From Clostridiales bacterium (lineage in GTDB: Bacteria > Bacillota > Clostridia > Oscillospirales > Oscillospiraceae): a DNA stretch of 64,000 nucleotides. A program made the translations under genes and the position numbers. Shown here one piece after another: positions 42,694 through 50,276 of the stretch (position 1 is its first letter; the number at the start of each line of letters is the position of its first letter). The notes beneath the pieces are model-generated. The model saw only the letters and a program-made list of their open reading frames with translations, was not told the DNA's origin and ran no database searches. The stretch is from positions 9,765-73,764 of the forward strand of contig SFFV01000014.1 of NCBI GenBank assembly GCA_004557735.1, written 5' to 3'.

Positions 42694-44013
42694 ATGAAGA
42701 AACGAACGACCATACGAATTATCTCCTTCCTCGCCGCCGCGACCGTCGCGCTCGGCGCGGCAAGCGTCCTTTTCTACCGCCGCGCCGTAAACGCCGAGCG
42801 GGAGGAACGCCACCGCGGGGAATACGCCTTTTCCGAGCTGTGCGCCGCGGCGGACGGCCTTTCCGCGGCGCTCGAAAAATCGCAGTTTGCCGTGAGCCCG
42901 GCGATCACCGCCTCGCTCTGCGCGGAGGTCTACTCCCGTGCGCAGACGGCGAGCGCCGCGCTCTCGTCGCTTTCCATTCCGCTCATGGAGCTGGAAAACA
43001 CGGCGTCCTTTTTCGCCAGGACCGGGGACTACGCGCTCTGGCTCCTGCGCGAGAGCAGCGGCGGCAACGATATGACCGAGGAGGCGCGGGAAAATCTGCG
43101 CGCGCTCGGCGACACGGCCGCGCTCCTCTCCGGCAATCTGGCGCAGCTCCGCTCGGACGTCGCCGGAGGGCTGGTGAATACCCGCGCCGCCGCCGCGATG
43201 GACAGCGCTCTCCCCTCGCTCGGCGACAGCTTTCTCGGCATGGAGCAGGAGTTCCCGGAAATGCCGGCGCTCGTGTACGACGGGCCGTTTTCCGCCTCCG
43301 TGGCCGAGCGTGAGCCGCGCATGATAAAGGATGCGCGCGACGTCACGCAGGACGCCGCCGCGCTCGTCGCGGCGGGCTTTCTCGGCCTAAGAAGCAATCT
43401 CGTTTCCGCCGCCGGGGAGAGCGGCGGCAAGATACCCGTCTACCGCTTCACCGGCGGGGACTATACGGTGAGCGTCAGCCGGAAGGGCGGATACGTTGTG
43501 CGCGCCCTCTCGCAGCGCGCGCCGGCGCGCTCCGCCATCACGGCGGACGCCGCGCTGGAAAAGGCGGCGGAGTTTCTCGCCGCGCACGGCTACCGCGGCA
43601 TGAAGGAGAGCTATCACATCCTCAAGGACCATGTGCTCACCGTGACGTACTGCGCCGAACAGGACGGCGTGATGTGCTATCCGGACATGGTAAAGCTCGC
43701 CGTCGCCATGGATACCGGCGAGATGCTCCGCTTTGACGCCGAAGCGTATCTTACGTCCCACGCGGCGCGGGAGCTGCCCGAACCGGCGGTATCGGAGGAG
43801 GACGCGCGCGCCATGGCGCACGAGGGTCTGACGGTCAAAAGCGAGAAGCTCGCCGTCATCCCGACGTCCGGCGCGGAGGAGATCTACTGCCGCGAGCTCA
43901 TATGCGAAACGGAGGACGGGCGGCATTATCTTCTCTATGTGAATGCAATGACCGGCGCGCAGGAAAAAATTCTCATCCTTCTCGAGGACGAGAGCGGCAC
44001 GCTCGCGCTCTGA
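42694..44013 (+). CDS. ypeB: Spore germination protein YpeB
   Basis: 439 residues. N-terminal membrane helix (10-28), a long helical region (about 30-200) and C-terminal PepSY-like domains (about 270-435: ITADAALEKAAEFLAAHGY, VKLAVAMDTGEMLRFDAEAYL). YpeB partners the cortex-lytic enzyme SleB in Bacillus spores and stabilises it; sleB is usually adjacent but is not in this window. Supports a spore-forming host. Confidence 0.88.
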   Translation: MKKRTTIRIISFLAAATVALGAASVLFYRRAVNAEREERHRGEYAFSELCAAADGLSAALEKSQFAVSPAITASLCAEVYSRAQTASAALSSLSIPLMELENTASFFARTGDYALWLLRESSGGNDMTEEARENLRALGDTAALLSGNLAQLRSDVAGGLVNTRAAAAMDSALPSLGDSFLGMEQEFPEMPALVYDGPFSASVAEREPRMIKDARDVTQDAAALVAAGFLGLRSNLVSAAGESGGKIPVYRFTGGDYTVSVSRKGGYVVRALSQRAPARSAITADAALEKAAEFLAAHGYRGMKESYHILKDHVLTVTYCAEQDGVMCYPDMVKLAVAMDTGEMLRFDAEAYLTSHAARELPEPAVSEEDARAMAHEGLTVKSEKLAVIPTSGAEEIYCRELICETEDGRHYLLYVNAMTGAQEKILILLEDESGTLAL

Positions 44014-44037
44014 AAACGCCCGGAATACCGGGAAAAC

Positions 44038-44066
44038 TTGACAGAGTCCGATTCGTATAGTAAAAT
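44038..44066 (+). promoter_or_regulatory. Sigma-A promoter of the zinc-ribbon gene
   Basis: TTGACA at 44038-44043, 17-bp spacer, TAAAAT at 44061-44066; AAGGAGG precedes the start codon. Confidence 0.75.
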
Positions 44067-44137
44067 ACACACGCTACTGTGGAATAGTATAGATTCTGAA
44101 ATTATGCAGTTTTTTATTATACGAAGGAGGTCATCCT

Positions 44138-44917
44138 ATGGGCTTCATTCCGGAAACCACCTGCCGCCGCTGCGGTCAGAAATACTCCGGACTGCGCAAC
44201 CGCTGCCCGAACTGCGGGACTCTCCGGCAGAACCAGCCGAACCGCGTCCCGAATACGACCGCATCCGCCACGCCGAACACCGCCGCGTCCCGCCGTGCCG
44301 GCACCGACATCCGCTGGCAGCTCATCTTCGGCGGCATTCTTCTCATCGCCGTGATCCTTGCCGTCGTCGTGCTCATCGCGGGCGGAGGGAAGGACTCCGG
44401 CCCCAGCTCCGGCAACCGCCCGTCCGTGACGAATAACCCCGGCAGCCAGATCGTCTACAGCGCGGCCGACCTGCCGACGCCCAGCCCCTCGCCCGACCCG
44501 ACGCCCGAAGCCAGTCCCACCCCGGTCATTGAGTCAATGGCGATCGCCTTCCTGAATAACAACGTCAGGGATCACTCTCTTACGCTGACCAACGCCGGCG
44601 AGCTTGTCATCGACCTCGATCTGAACGTCTTCCCGAATTCGGACGAGCTGACCGTGACATGGCGCAGCAGCAACGAGAAGATCCTCACCGTGGATGACCG
44701 CGGCATCGTGACCGTTGTCGGCGCCTCGCCGAACATCACCGTCCACGCGGTGATCATCGCCGAGTGCGGCGGTCTGCAGGACTATGTGACGATCTATGTC
44801 CCCTCCTATCAGGCGGCGTATCTCACGCAGAACCTGTACGATCCCGAAACCTACGAGCAGGACAATCTCGAATGGGACAGCATCATTTACGCCACGCCCT
44901 CGCCCAGAGCGGGCTGA
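44138..44917 (+). CDS. Zinc-ribbon membrane protein with Ig-like extracellular domain
   Basis: 259 residues. N-terminal zinc ribbon CRRCGQKYSGLRNRCPNCG (10-28), a membrane helix (about 60-82), a TP/SP-rich linker (105-130) and a BIG2-like beta domain (about 130-225: SDELTVTWRSSNEKILTVDDRGIVTVVG). Orientation: zinc ribbon inside, Ig-like domain outside. It may link a cytosolic signal to the surface, but no function is known. Preceded by its own promoter and AAGGAGG. Confidence 0.85.
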   Translation: MGFIPETTCRRCGQKYSGLRNRCPNCGTLRQNQPNRVPNTTASATPNTAASRRAGTDIRWQLIFGGILLIAVILAVVVLIAGGGKDSGPSSGNRPSVTNNPGSQIVYSAADLPTPSPSPDPTPEASPTPVIESMAIAFLNNNVRDHSLTLTNAGELVIDLDLNVFPNSDELTVTWRSSNEKILTVDDRGIVTVVGASPNITVHAVIIAECGGLQDYVTIYVPSYQAAYLTQNLYDPETYEQDNLEWDSIIYATPSPRAG

Positions 44918-44954
44918 GCAGTGCAGATTTTCCCAAAAAATAGCGCAAAAACGG

Positions 44955-44991
44955 TTGACAAGGGGTATTATCTTTTGTATAATACCCCTTG
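44955..44991 (+). promoter_or_regulatory. tRNA-Val promoter overlapped by a perfect palindrome
   Basis: TTGACA 44955-44960, 17-bp spacer, TATAAT 44978-44983. A perfect 13-bp inverted repeat (44959-44971 with 44979-44991, 7-nt spacer) covers the spacer and -10, so it could be an operator or a hairpin at the end of the upstream transcript. Confidence 0.8.
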
Positions 44992-45005
44992 CCTTGAAAA
45001 AATCC

Positions 45006-45082
45006 GGACGATTAGCTCAGCTGGTATGAGCATCCGCTTGACGTGCGGAGGGTCACAGGTTCGAGTCCTGTATCGTCCACCA
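45006..45082 (+). tRNA. tRNA-Val (anticodon GAC)
   Basis: 77 nt including encoded CCA. Acceptor GGACGAT pairs with ATCGTCC; the anticodon stem CCGC/GCGG encloses the loop TTGACGT, anticodon GAC at its centre; T-arm GGTTCGAGTCC is present. Confidence 0.96.
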
Positions 45083-45083
45083 G

Positions 45084-45118
45084 AAACATACCGCTCCTTA
45101 CGGAGCGGTATGTTTTTT
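45084..45118 (+). terminator. Terminator of tRNA-Val
   Basis: 14-bp stem (45084-45097 with 45102-45115) followed by a T-run. Confidence 0.88.
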
Positions 45119-45145
45119 ATATCGAGAAACAAGTCTCTTTTTATA

Positions 45146-45190
45146 ACGCATCAGGCCGCCGGTTTCTCCGGCGGCCTGATGCGTTTATTT
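45146..45190. terminator. Candidate terminator downstream of the LysR gene
   Basis: 17-bp perfect stem (45146-45162 with 45168-45184). Flanking T/A tracts are weak (TTATTTAT on +, TTATAAAAAG on -). Lies next to the stop of the minus-strand LysR gene. Confidence 0.7.
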
Positions 45191-46076
45191 ATAGCTTCTG
45201 CGGATCGTTTTTCTTCACCCATTCCTCGGCAAAGCGGGCAAACCGGCGCGTGGCGGGGCCGGCGCGCCCGCCGGCCGGTACCGCCAGCGCGATCGTCCGG
45301 CTCGAGGGCGGCATCATCTCCCGTACCGCGATACCGTCGCGGTGGCCCTGCAAAAGAAGCTCCGGCACAATGCTCACGCCGAGCCCCTGCGATACCATCG
45401 CGAGAATGGCGTAGTCATCCTTCGTCGTAAAGCGCACATTCGGCTTCACCCCGGCGGCGTCAAGCGCGCGGCGCGCGTCGTCGTCCGAGGATTCGAGCAG
45501 CGAGATAAACGGCAGCGCCGCGACCTCCTTTACCGGGCATACATCCTTCTTTGCCAGCGGATGGTCCTCCGGCAGTATGGCGAGCAGACGGTCCTCCCGC
45601 AGCGGGATGCATTCGCACCGCAGCGCCGTCGGCAGCGTGATGAAGCCGACGTCCGCGCTCCCGTCCGTCAGCCAGCGGTCCACATCGTGATAGTCACCGT
45701 TGAAGAGCTTGAACTCCACGCGCGGGTAGAGCGTCTGAAACTCCTGCATCATGCCCGGCAGCCAATGCACCGCCACGCTCGTGAACGTCGCAATGCGCAC
45801 CGTGCCCGCCGAAAGACCGCGCAGCTCCGCCGCCGTCTGGTCGAGCTGCTCCTGCGAGCGGAGGATGTCCCGCAGGATCGGCATGATCTTCTCCCCCTCC
45901 GGCGTCAGACGCGCGCCCGTGCGGCTGCGCATCAGCAAAGGAAAGCCGAACTCCTCTTCGAGCGCGGCAATGATGTGGCTCACGCCCGACTGCGTCAGCC
46001 CCAGCTCCTCCGCCGCCTTCGTCAGCGACGAAAGCTCCACCGTTTTTTCAAAAACTTCATATTTTTTCGTATCCAT
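45189..46076 (-). CDS. LysR-family transcriptional regulator
   Basis: 295 residues. HTH LSSLTKAAEELGLTQSGVSHII (about 15-40) and a LysR effector domain (90-290). The ATG at 46076 has AGAGGAAA upstream. It is divergent from putP, which suggests control of that transporter. The regulator's own predicted promoter lies close to putP, so the two transcripts' 5' ends face each other. Ligand unknown. Confidence 0.88.
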   Translation of the reverse strand: MDTKKYEVFEKTVELSSLTKAAEELGLTQSGVSHIIAALEEEFGFPLLMRSRTGARLTPEGEKIMPILRDILRSQEQLDQTAAELRGLSAGTVRIATFTSVAVHWLPGMMQEFQTLYPRVEFKLFNGDYHDVDRWLTDGSADVGFITLPTALRCECIPLREDRLLAILPEDHPLAKKDVCPVKEVAALPFISLLESSDDDARRALDAAGVKPNVRFTTKDDYAILAMVSQGLGVSIVPELLLQGHRDGIAVREMMPPSSRTIALAVPAGGRAGPATRRFARFAEEWVKKNDPQKL

Positions 46077-46088
46077 GAAAATTTCCTC

Positions 46089-46117
46089 TTGCAATTTAGC
46101 GCGTTAAGGTGTATAGT
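46089..46117 (+). promoter_or_regulatory. Candidate sigma-A promoter of putP
   Basis: TTGCAA 46089-46094, 17-bp spacer, TATAGT 46112-46117; gives a ~70-nt leader. Confidence 0.5.
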
Positions 46118-46143
46118 ACGCCCATAACATTTTTATTAGTAAT

Positions 46144-46179
46144 GCAATACATTATAAAATGTAATGCGTAGATTGTCAA
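46144..46179 (-). promoter_or_regulatory. LysR-gene promoter overlapped by a palindrome
   Basis: Minus strand: TTGACA 46179-46174, 17-bp spacer, TATAAT 46156-46151. A near-perfect palindrome GCAATACAT-N6-ATGTAATGC (46144-46167, one mismatch) covers the -10, a likely regulator site. Confidence 0.6.
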
Positions 46180-46191
46180 GGGGGAAGAAAC

Positions 46192-47655
46192 ATGAATTTA
46201 TCGGAGCTTTTGATGTTTGTGCTGTATCTGGTGTTTATGCTGGGTATCGGCATATGGTTTTTCGCGCGCAGCAAGGGCGCCGGGGAGAAGGACTACTTCC
46301 TCGGCGGGCGCAGGATGGGCGCATGGGTGTCCGGCCTTTCGGCGGGCGCGAGCGACATGAGCGCGTGGGTGCTGATGGGGCTTCCCGCTTCCATTTATAC
46401 TTACGGTATGGGGCAGACCTGGATTGCCATCGGGCTTTTCCTCGGCTATACGCTCAGCTGGATTTTCATTGCGCCGCGGCTTCGCTCGTTCTCGATCGTG
46501 TGCGGCGATTCGATCACGATCCCGCAGTATCTCACCAACCGCTTCGGGGCGCGTTCCCGTGCCCTGCAGATCATCAGCGCCATCATCTTCCTTGCGGCAT
46601 ATACCGTGTATTCCGCAAGCAGCATCAAGGCGTGCGGCACGCTCTTTGAAACCGTGCTCGGCATTCCGGCGCGCTATGCCATGTACGCCGCCGCCGTCAT
46701 TATCGTGGGTTATACGTTCCTCGGCGGATTCAACGCCGTTTGCTGGACGGACTTTTTCCAGGGCCTGCTGATGCTCGGCTCGCTCTTCGCCGCGCCGATC
46801 GTCGCACTGGCCATGATGGGCGGGAACGGTATGGCGGTCGGTACGCTGCCCGCAGGCTACTGGAACATGATGACCTCGTGGCAGGACATTCTCTCCGGTT
46901 TCGGCTGGGGGCTTGGCTATTTCGGCATGCCGCATATCATCATCCGTTTTATGTCCGTGCGTTCCGGCAAAGAGATGAAGAAGGCGGCAAAGGTCGGCAT
47001 CGGCTGGACATTCTTTATCCTTCTCTTTTCCGTTATCGTGGCGATCGTAGCGCATCTTTTCCTTGGCGAAGGGCAGGAGAGCTCGACCATCTTTATCACG
47101 ATGGTGCGCAGAATCTTCTCCGGCCCGTGGCTGGGGCTTGTTTCCGGCCTTCTGCTCAGCGCGATTCTTGCCGGCGCAATGAGCACCGCCGATTCGCAGC
47201 TGCTCGCCGCCTCGAGCGCGTTTGCGAGCGATGTGTATAAGCCCGTGCTCCGCAAGGGGCAGAGCACGGATAAGGAAATGCTTTGGGTCGGGCGCGTCGT
47301 AGTGCTTGCGATTGCCGTCGCGGCGCTGCTGATCGCCTCGAATCCCGGCAGCGGCACGATCATGTCGCTCGTTGAAAATGCGTGGGGCATTTTCGGCGCG
47401 TCGTTCGGCCCGGTCATCGTGCTGAGTCTCTTCTGGCGGAACTTCACGTTCTCCGGCGCGGCGGCGGGCATCGTCGCGGGCGCGGCGGCGGACGTGCTGT
47501 GGCTCGTGCTCTTCAAGAGCACCGGCGTGTACGAGATCGTCCCCGGCTTTGCTGCCGGTATCCTCGCCGCGGTCATCGCCTCAAAGTGCTCGAGCGCAGA
47601 GAGCCGCGAGACCGCCGCGGCGCTCTTTGATCAGTGCATCGCGTATAAGGACTGA
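46192..47655 (+). CDS. putP: Sodium/proline symporter (SSS family)
   Basis: 487 residues, about 13 hydrophobic helices, SSS fold. Family segments: DYFLGGRRMGAWVSGLSAGASDMSAW, GYTFLGGFNAVCWTDFFQG and GAMSTADSQLLAASSAFASD. It couples Na+ to proline uptake; related substrates are possible. AAGGGGGAAG precedes the ATG. Divergent LysR gene probably regulates it. Confidence 0.9.
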   Translation: MNLSELLMFVLYLVFMLGIGIWFFARSKGAGEKDYFLGGRRMGAWVSGLSAGASDMSAWVLMGLPASIYTYGMGQTWIAIGLFLGYTLSWIFIAPRLRSFSIVCGDSITIPQYLTNRFGARSRALQIISAIIFLAAYTVYSASSIKACGTLFETVLGIPARYAMYAAAVIIVGYTFLGGFNAVCWTDFFQGLLMLGSLFAAPIVALAMMGGNGMAVGTLPAGYWNMMTSWQDILSGFGWGLGYFGMPHIIIRFMSVRSGKEMKKAAKVGIGWTFFILLFSVIVAIVAHLFLGEGQESSTIFITMVRRIFSGPWLGLVSGLLLSAILAGAMSTADSQLLAASSAFASDVYKPVLRKGQSTDKEMLWVGRVVVLAIAVAALLIASNPGSGTIMSLVENAWGIFGASFGPVIVLSLFWRNFTFSGAAAGIVAGAAADVLWLVLFKSTGVYEIVPGFAAGILAAVIASKCSSAESRETAAALFDQCIAYKD

Positions 47656-47745
47656 GAGGGAAGAGGTCGGTTTCGGAACAAAAAGACCGGGCGGGAAAGC
47701 TCGATGCATAAAACCGCTCTGAGAAACATAATACAGACATACGGA

Positions 47746-47779
47746 AAAAGGCCCCTGTAACGGTTTACAGGGGCCTTTT
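47746..47779. terminator. Bidirectional terminator between putP and the DUF4234 gene
   Basis: 15-bp stem (47746-47760 with 47765-47779), with T/A runs on both sides, between convergent genes. Confidence 0.85.
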
Positions 47780-47827
47780 CGTGAGCGGAGCGGCGGACTA
47801 CCGACGGAGGCGTTCCTCCTGTCCGGG

Positions 47828-48517
47828 TCAGCCGCGGATGTTGTAGTTTGCCGCGAGAAGGTTCATTGCCTTGAGAAGCTTGTGCGTGTAGATGAAGGGG
47901 CCGATGACGATCAGACTGCCGAGAACGCCCCACAGCCAGAAGGTGCTTGCGTCGAAGTCGTAGGCGATGCCGCGGCGGCGCAGCTCGTTTCCGATGCGGC
48001 TGCAGAGCTGGTGCGTCCAGATGACGGGATAAATGCCCAGCGTCAGCCACGAGAAGATGAAGAGGACCAGACAGTAGTGCATGGTCTTTCGTCCGTCATA
48101 CCGGCCGGCGATGAGATTGATGTCCGAACTGATGTTGGACATCACCACGAGATCGTAAATGCCGAGCGTAAGGAAATTGAGCAGGATCAGCTTCAAAAGG
48201 CCGCGGTTCGTCTTGAGCTGACCGACCGGAGCTGCGCCCGCGGAAGGTGCTCCGTACGGACTGCCGCTGTAGGGGCCGGGACTGCCATAGGGGGCCGATC
48301 CGCCGTAAGAACCTGCGCTTCCATAGGACCCCCCGCTGCCGTACGAATCGGCTCCGCCGTACGGCGAAGGGGTATAGCCGGGAGCTGCGGGAGCATCCTC
48401 CATGACCGGCGTGCTGTACGAACTCGGGCTGCCTCCGACGCTCATCCCGCAATTTGCGCAAAACGCGGAACCGTCGTTGACGGCAGTCCCGCAGTTGGGA
48501 CAATATTTCACTCTCAT
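47828..48517 (-). CDS. Zinc-ribbon DUF4234 membrane protein
   Basis: 229 residues. N-terminal zinc ribbon YCPNCGTAVNDGSAFCANCGMSV, a Gly/Ser/Tyr-rich linker (about 28-100) and a DUF4234 region with three to four helices (LKLILLNFLTLGIYDLVVMSNISSDIN...). No function is known for DUF4234. The ATG at 48517 sits close to GGGGAGG (short spacing), so the in-frame ATG at 48532 cannot be excluded. Confidence 0.82.
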   Translation of the reverse strand: MRVKYCPNCGTAVNDGSAFCANCGMSVGGSPSSYSTPVMEDAPAAPGYTPSPYGGADSYGSGGSYGSAGSYGGSAPYGSPGPYSGSPYGAPSAGAAPVGQLKTNRGLLKLILLNFLTLGIYDLVVMSNISSDINLIAGRYDGRKTMHYCLVLFIFSWLTLGIYPVIWTHQLCSRIGNELRRRGIAYDFDASTFWLWGVLGSLIVIGPFIYTHKLLKAMNLLAANYNIRG

Positions 48518-48713
48518 TTCCTCCCCGGTCATCGATTTCGGCAATAAATCCGGGCGCCTGCGGCGGTTTTGACGCGGCGCACAGGGCGCAAAGCACAAAA
48601 TATGAATGCTGATATCATAAATATAAGCGCATTTATCCGTGCCGTCAAGCAAATATGCGCCGTTTTTCGATTTTTATCGTGCTTTTCCGCATGTTGCACG
48701 GAGGCTGTCCATA

Positions 48714-48949
48714 TCAGAGTCTTCTGTCCGCACTGCGAAGCCACAGATCGATGATCTCGTCGTGCTGCTTGGCGAGCTCCTTCCAGCTCTCGACCTCTCT
48801 CGTCAGGTAGGCGAGCTTCTGACAGAGAGCGATGTTCTGGTCGATGAGATTCTTCCCCTCATTATCTACAGAACTGTCAACAGTAAAATGATCCGCTCAT
48901 CACGACCGTCAACGGTCTCGCGTGACTGCTGCTCATCGAGTGGCTTCAT
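48714..48949 (-). pseudogene. Frameshifted small gene remnant
   Basis: From an ATG at 48949 the minus strand reads MKPLDEQQSRETVDGRDERI and stops after ~27 codons; a different frame then continues as DNEGKNLIDQNIALCQKLAY through REVESWKELAKQHDEII to a stop at 48714. The two pieces make sense only as one Glu/Lys-rich helical protein of ~75 residues broken by an indel near 48870. It resembles small accessory proteins of mobile elements; I cannot name it. The rest of 48518-49034 shows no other gene. Confidence 0.55.
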
Positions 48950-48956
48950 CGGGCAT

Positions 48957-49010
48957 AAAAAATCGGGTGCGCTTATCCCGACAGGACCGCGCACCCGATT
49001 TTTGCTTTTT
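48957..49010. terminator. Bidirectional terminator
   Basis: Stem of 15-16 bp (48957-48972 with 48989-49004) with T-runs on both sides; should end the minus-strand gene starting at 49508. Confidence 0.8.
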
Positions 49011-49034
49011 GAAGTAATATAACTTTTTCGCTGT

Positions 49035-49508
49035 TCAAAGGAAAATTATCGGAATCAGTGCAATCAGACAGATCACCGCGGCGGTGATCGCAATGCCGAT
49101 CCATATGTTCCGCTCCGGTTTTTCCCGTCTCCCGGAATCGCGGGACACGTTCTCCGGCACCCGCGCCGTGGGCGGCTTTTTCTCCGGAGCTGCCATCCGG
49201 TTCAGACGCGCAAGCGGGTCGTTCCCGGAAAGGATGCGCGCATGAAAATCCCCCGCTTCGGCAGCATCGGCCTCGGTGCACACCCCGTCTGTATCGAGCT
49301 CGTGCGCCATGCGGTTTCGCAGATGACGCAGCGCCTTGAGCGTAGAAAGGTCCTGCTCCCACCCCGGCACAAGATGCCGCCCGCGCGGAGAACAGCGATT
49401 CATTTCGTCGATATATGCCGTTACGCCGTTCCGGCAGGAAAAGGCATCGGAACAGAGCCTGTCAAGACGTTTGTAGGCTTCAAAAAAAGCCTGATCGGTC
49501 GCCTGCAT
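49035..49508 (-). CDS. C-tail-anchored protein with HEPN-like motif, unknown
   Basis: 157 residues. A helical N-terminal domain (1-95) contains LSTLKALRHLRNRMAHE, an R-x4-H arrangement like HEPN/DUF4145 domains. A Pro/Lys/Arg linker (110-130) leads to a C-terminal membrane helix (IWIGIAITAAVICLIALIPIIFL). So a cytosolic helical domain anchored by its tail. Start at 49508 (ATG) or the adjacent GTG at 49511; GGAGGTG precedes. No neighbour suggests a role. Confidence 0.7.
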   Translation of the reverse strand: MQATDQAFFEAYKRLDRLCSDAFSCRNGVTAYIDEMNRCSPRGRHLVPGWEQDLSTLKALRHLRNRMAHELDTDGVCTEADAAEAGDFHARILSGNDPLARLNRMAAPEKKPPTARVPENVSRDSGRREKPERNIWIGIAITAAVICLIALIPIIFL

Positions 49509-49647
49509 CACACACCTCCGCAGACATTCGGTTGGATCTTGGTTTCATAGTAACACGGCCATCCTTCGTCCGCAACCATCAGATGCGCTCCTTTCCGCGG
49601 GTGTCTATTATCAATATCGAAAAAATTCAAGACCGGAAGGGAGTTGC

Positions 49648-49719
49648 ATGGAAGCGCACTTCTTTTATTGGTATGATTTCCATACTATTACTATGGAAAA
49701 TGAAGGACTTATCCCATGA
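49648..49719 (+). CDS. Possible 23-residue small ORF
   Basis: ATG with GGAAGGGAG upstream reads MEAHFFYWYDFHTITMENEG and three more residues. Aromatic-rich, isolated in the 49509-49749 gap; no conservation evidence is available. Chance is quite possible. Confidence 0.2.
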   Translation: MEAHFFYWYDFHTITMENEGLIP

Positions 49720-49749
49720 AACAATATACGGCCTCCTTCGCCCGAAAGG

Positions 49750-50160
49750 TCATATCAAAATGCCGTCGCAGTGGTCGATCTCGTGCTGGATGATCTCCGC
49801 CGTCCACCCGGTAAAGGTCTTGAGCCGCGTTTGGAATCTCTCATTCTGCCACTGCACCTTGATGGTTTGGAAACGCATCGTTTTCCGCGTGCCGGCAAGA
49901 GAAAGGCAGCCCTCCGCCGTCTCGTATGCGCCGGACTTTTTGACGATGACCGGGTTAAGCATGACCATATATTCCCCCTCGTTATCGAAGACGATGATGC
50001 GCTTGTTTACGCCGATCATGTTCGCCGCCATGCCCACGCATCCGTCCCTGTGGGCGGACAGCGTGTCCAGCAGGTCCTGCGCCGTGCCGAGATCATCCGC
50101 CGCGGCGGGTTCGGCCTTCTGCGCGAGAAAGCTCTCGTCCCTGCAGATATCACGGATCAT
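49750..50160 (-). CDS. def: Peptide deformylase
   Basis: 136 residues, short for the family (~150-190). The three motifs are present: GCVGMAANMIG (motif 1, with Asn in place of the usual Gln), AEGCLSL (metal Cys) and IIQHEIDHCDGILI (HExxH). It removes N-formyl from nascent proteins. AAGGAG lies 10 nt before the ATG. The short length and altered motif 1 suggest a secondary deformylase rather than the housekeeping copy. Confidence 0.9.
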   Translation of the reverse strand: MIRDICRDESFLAQKAEPAAADDLGTAQDLLDTLSAHRDGCVGMAANMIGVNKRIIVFDNEGEYMVMLNPVIVKKSGAYETAEGCLSLAGTRKTMRFQTIKVQWQNERFQTRLKTFTGWTAEIIQHEIDHCDGILI

Positions 50161-50190
50161 ACCATTTTCTCCTTAGTTTCTCCTTAAAGT

Positions 50191-50220
50191 CAGCCGCGGC
50201 AGATCGTTCTGCCGCGGCTG
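50191..50220 (-). terminator. Weak terminator after the hydrogenase-like gene
   Basis: 12-bp GC-rich stem (50191-50202 with 50209-50220); followed on the minus strand by ACTTTAAGG, a poor T-run. Confidence 0.5.
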
Positions 50221-50276
50221 GTCATTTTTGTGCGCCCCGCACTTTCGCGGAGACTTTCAGCGGAGCTTCGCCGGTA

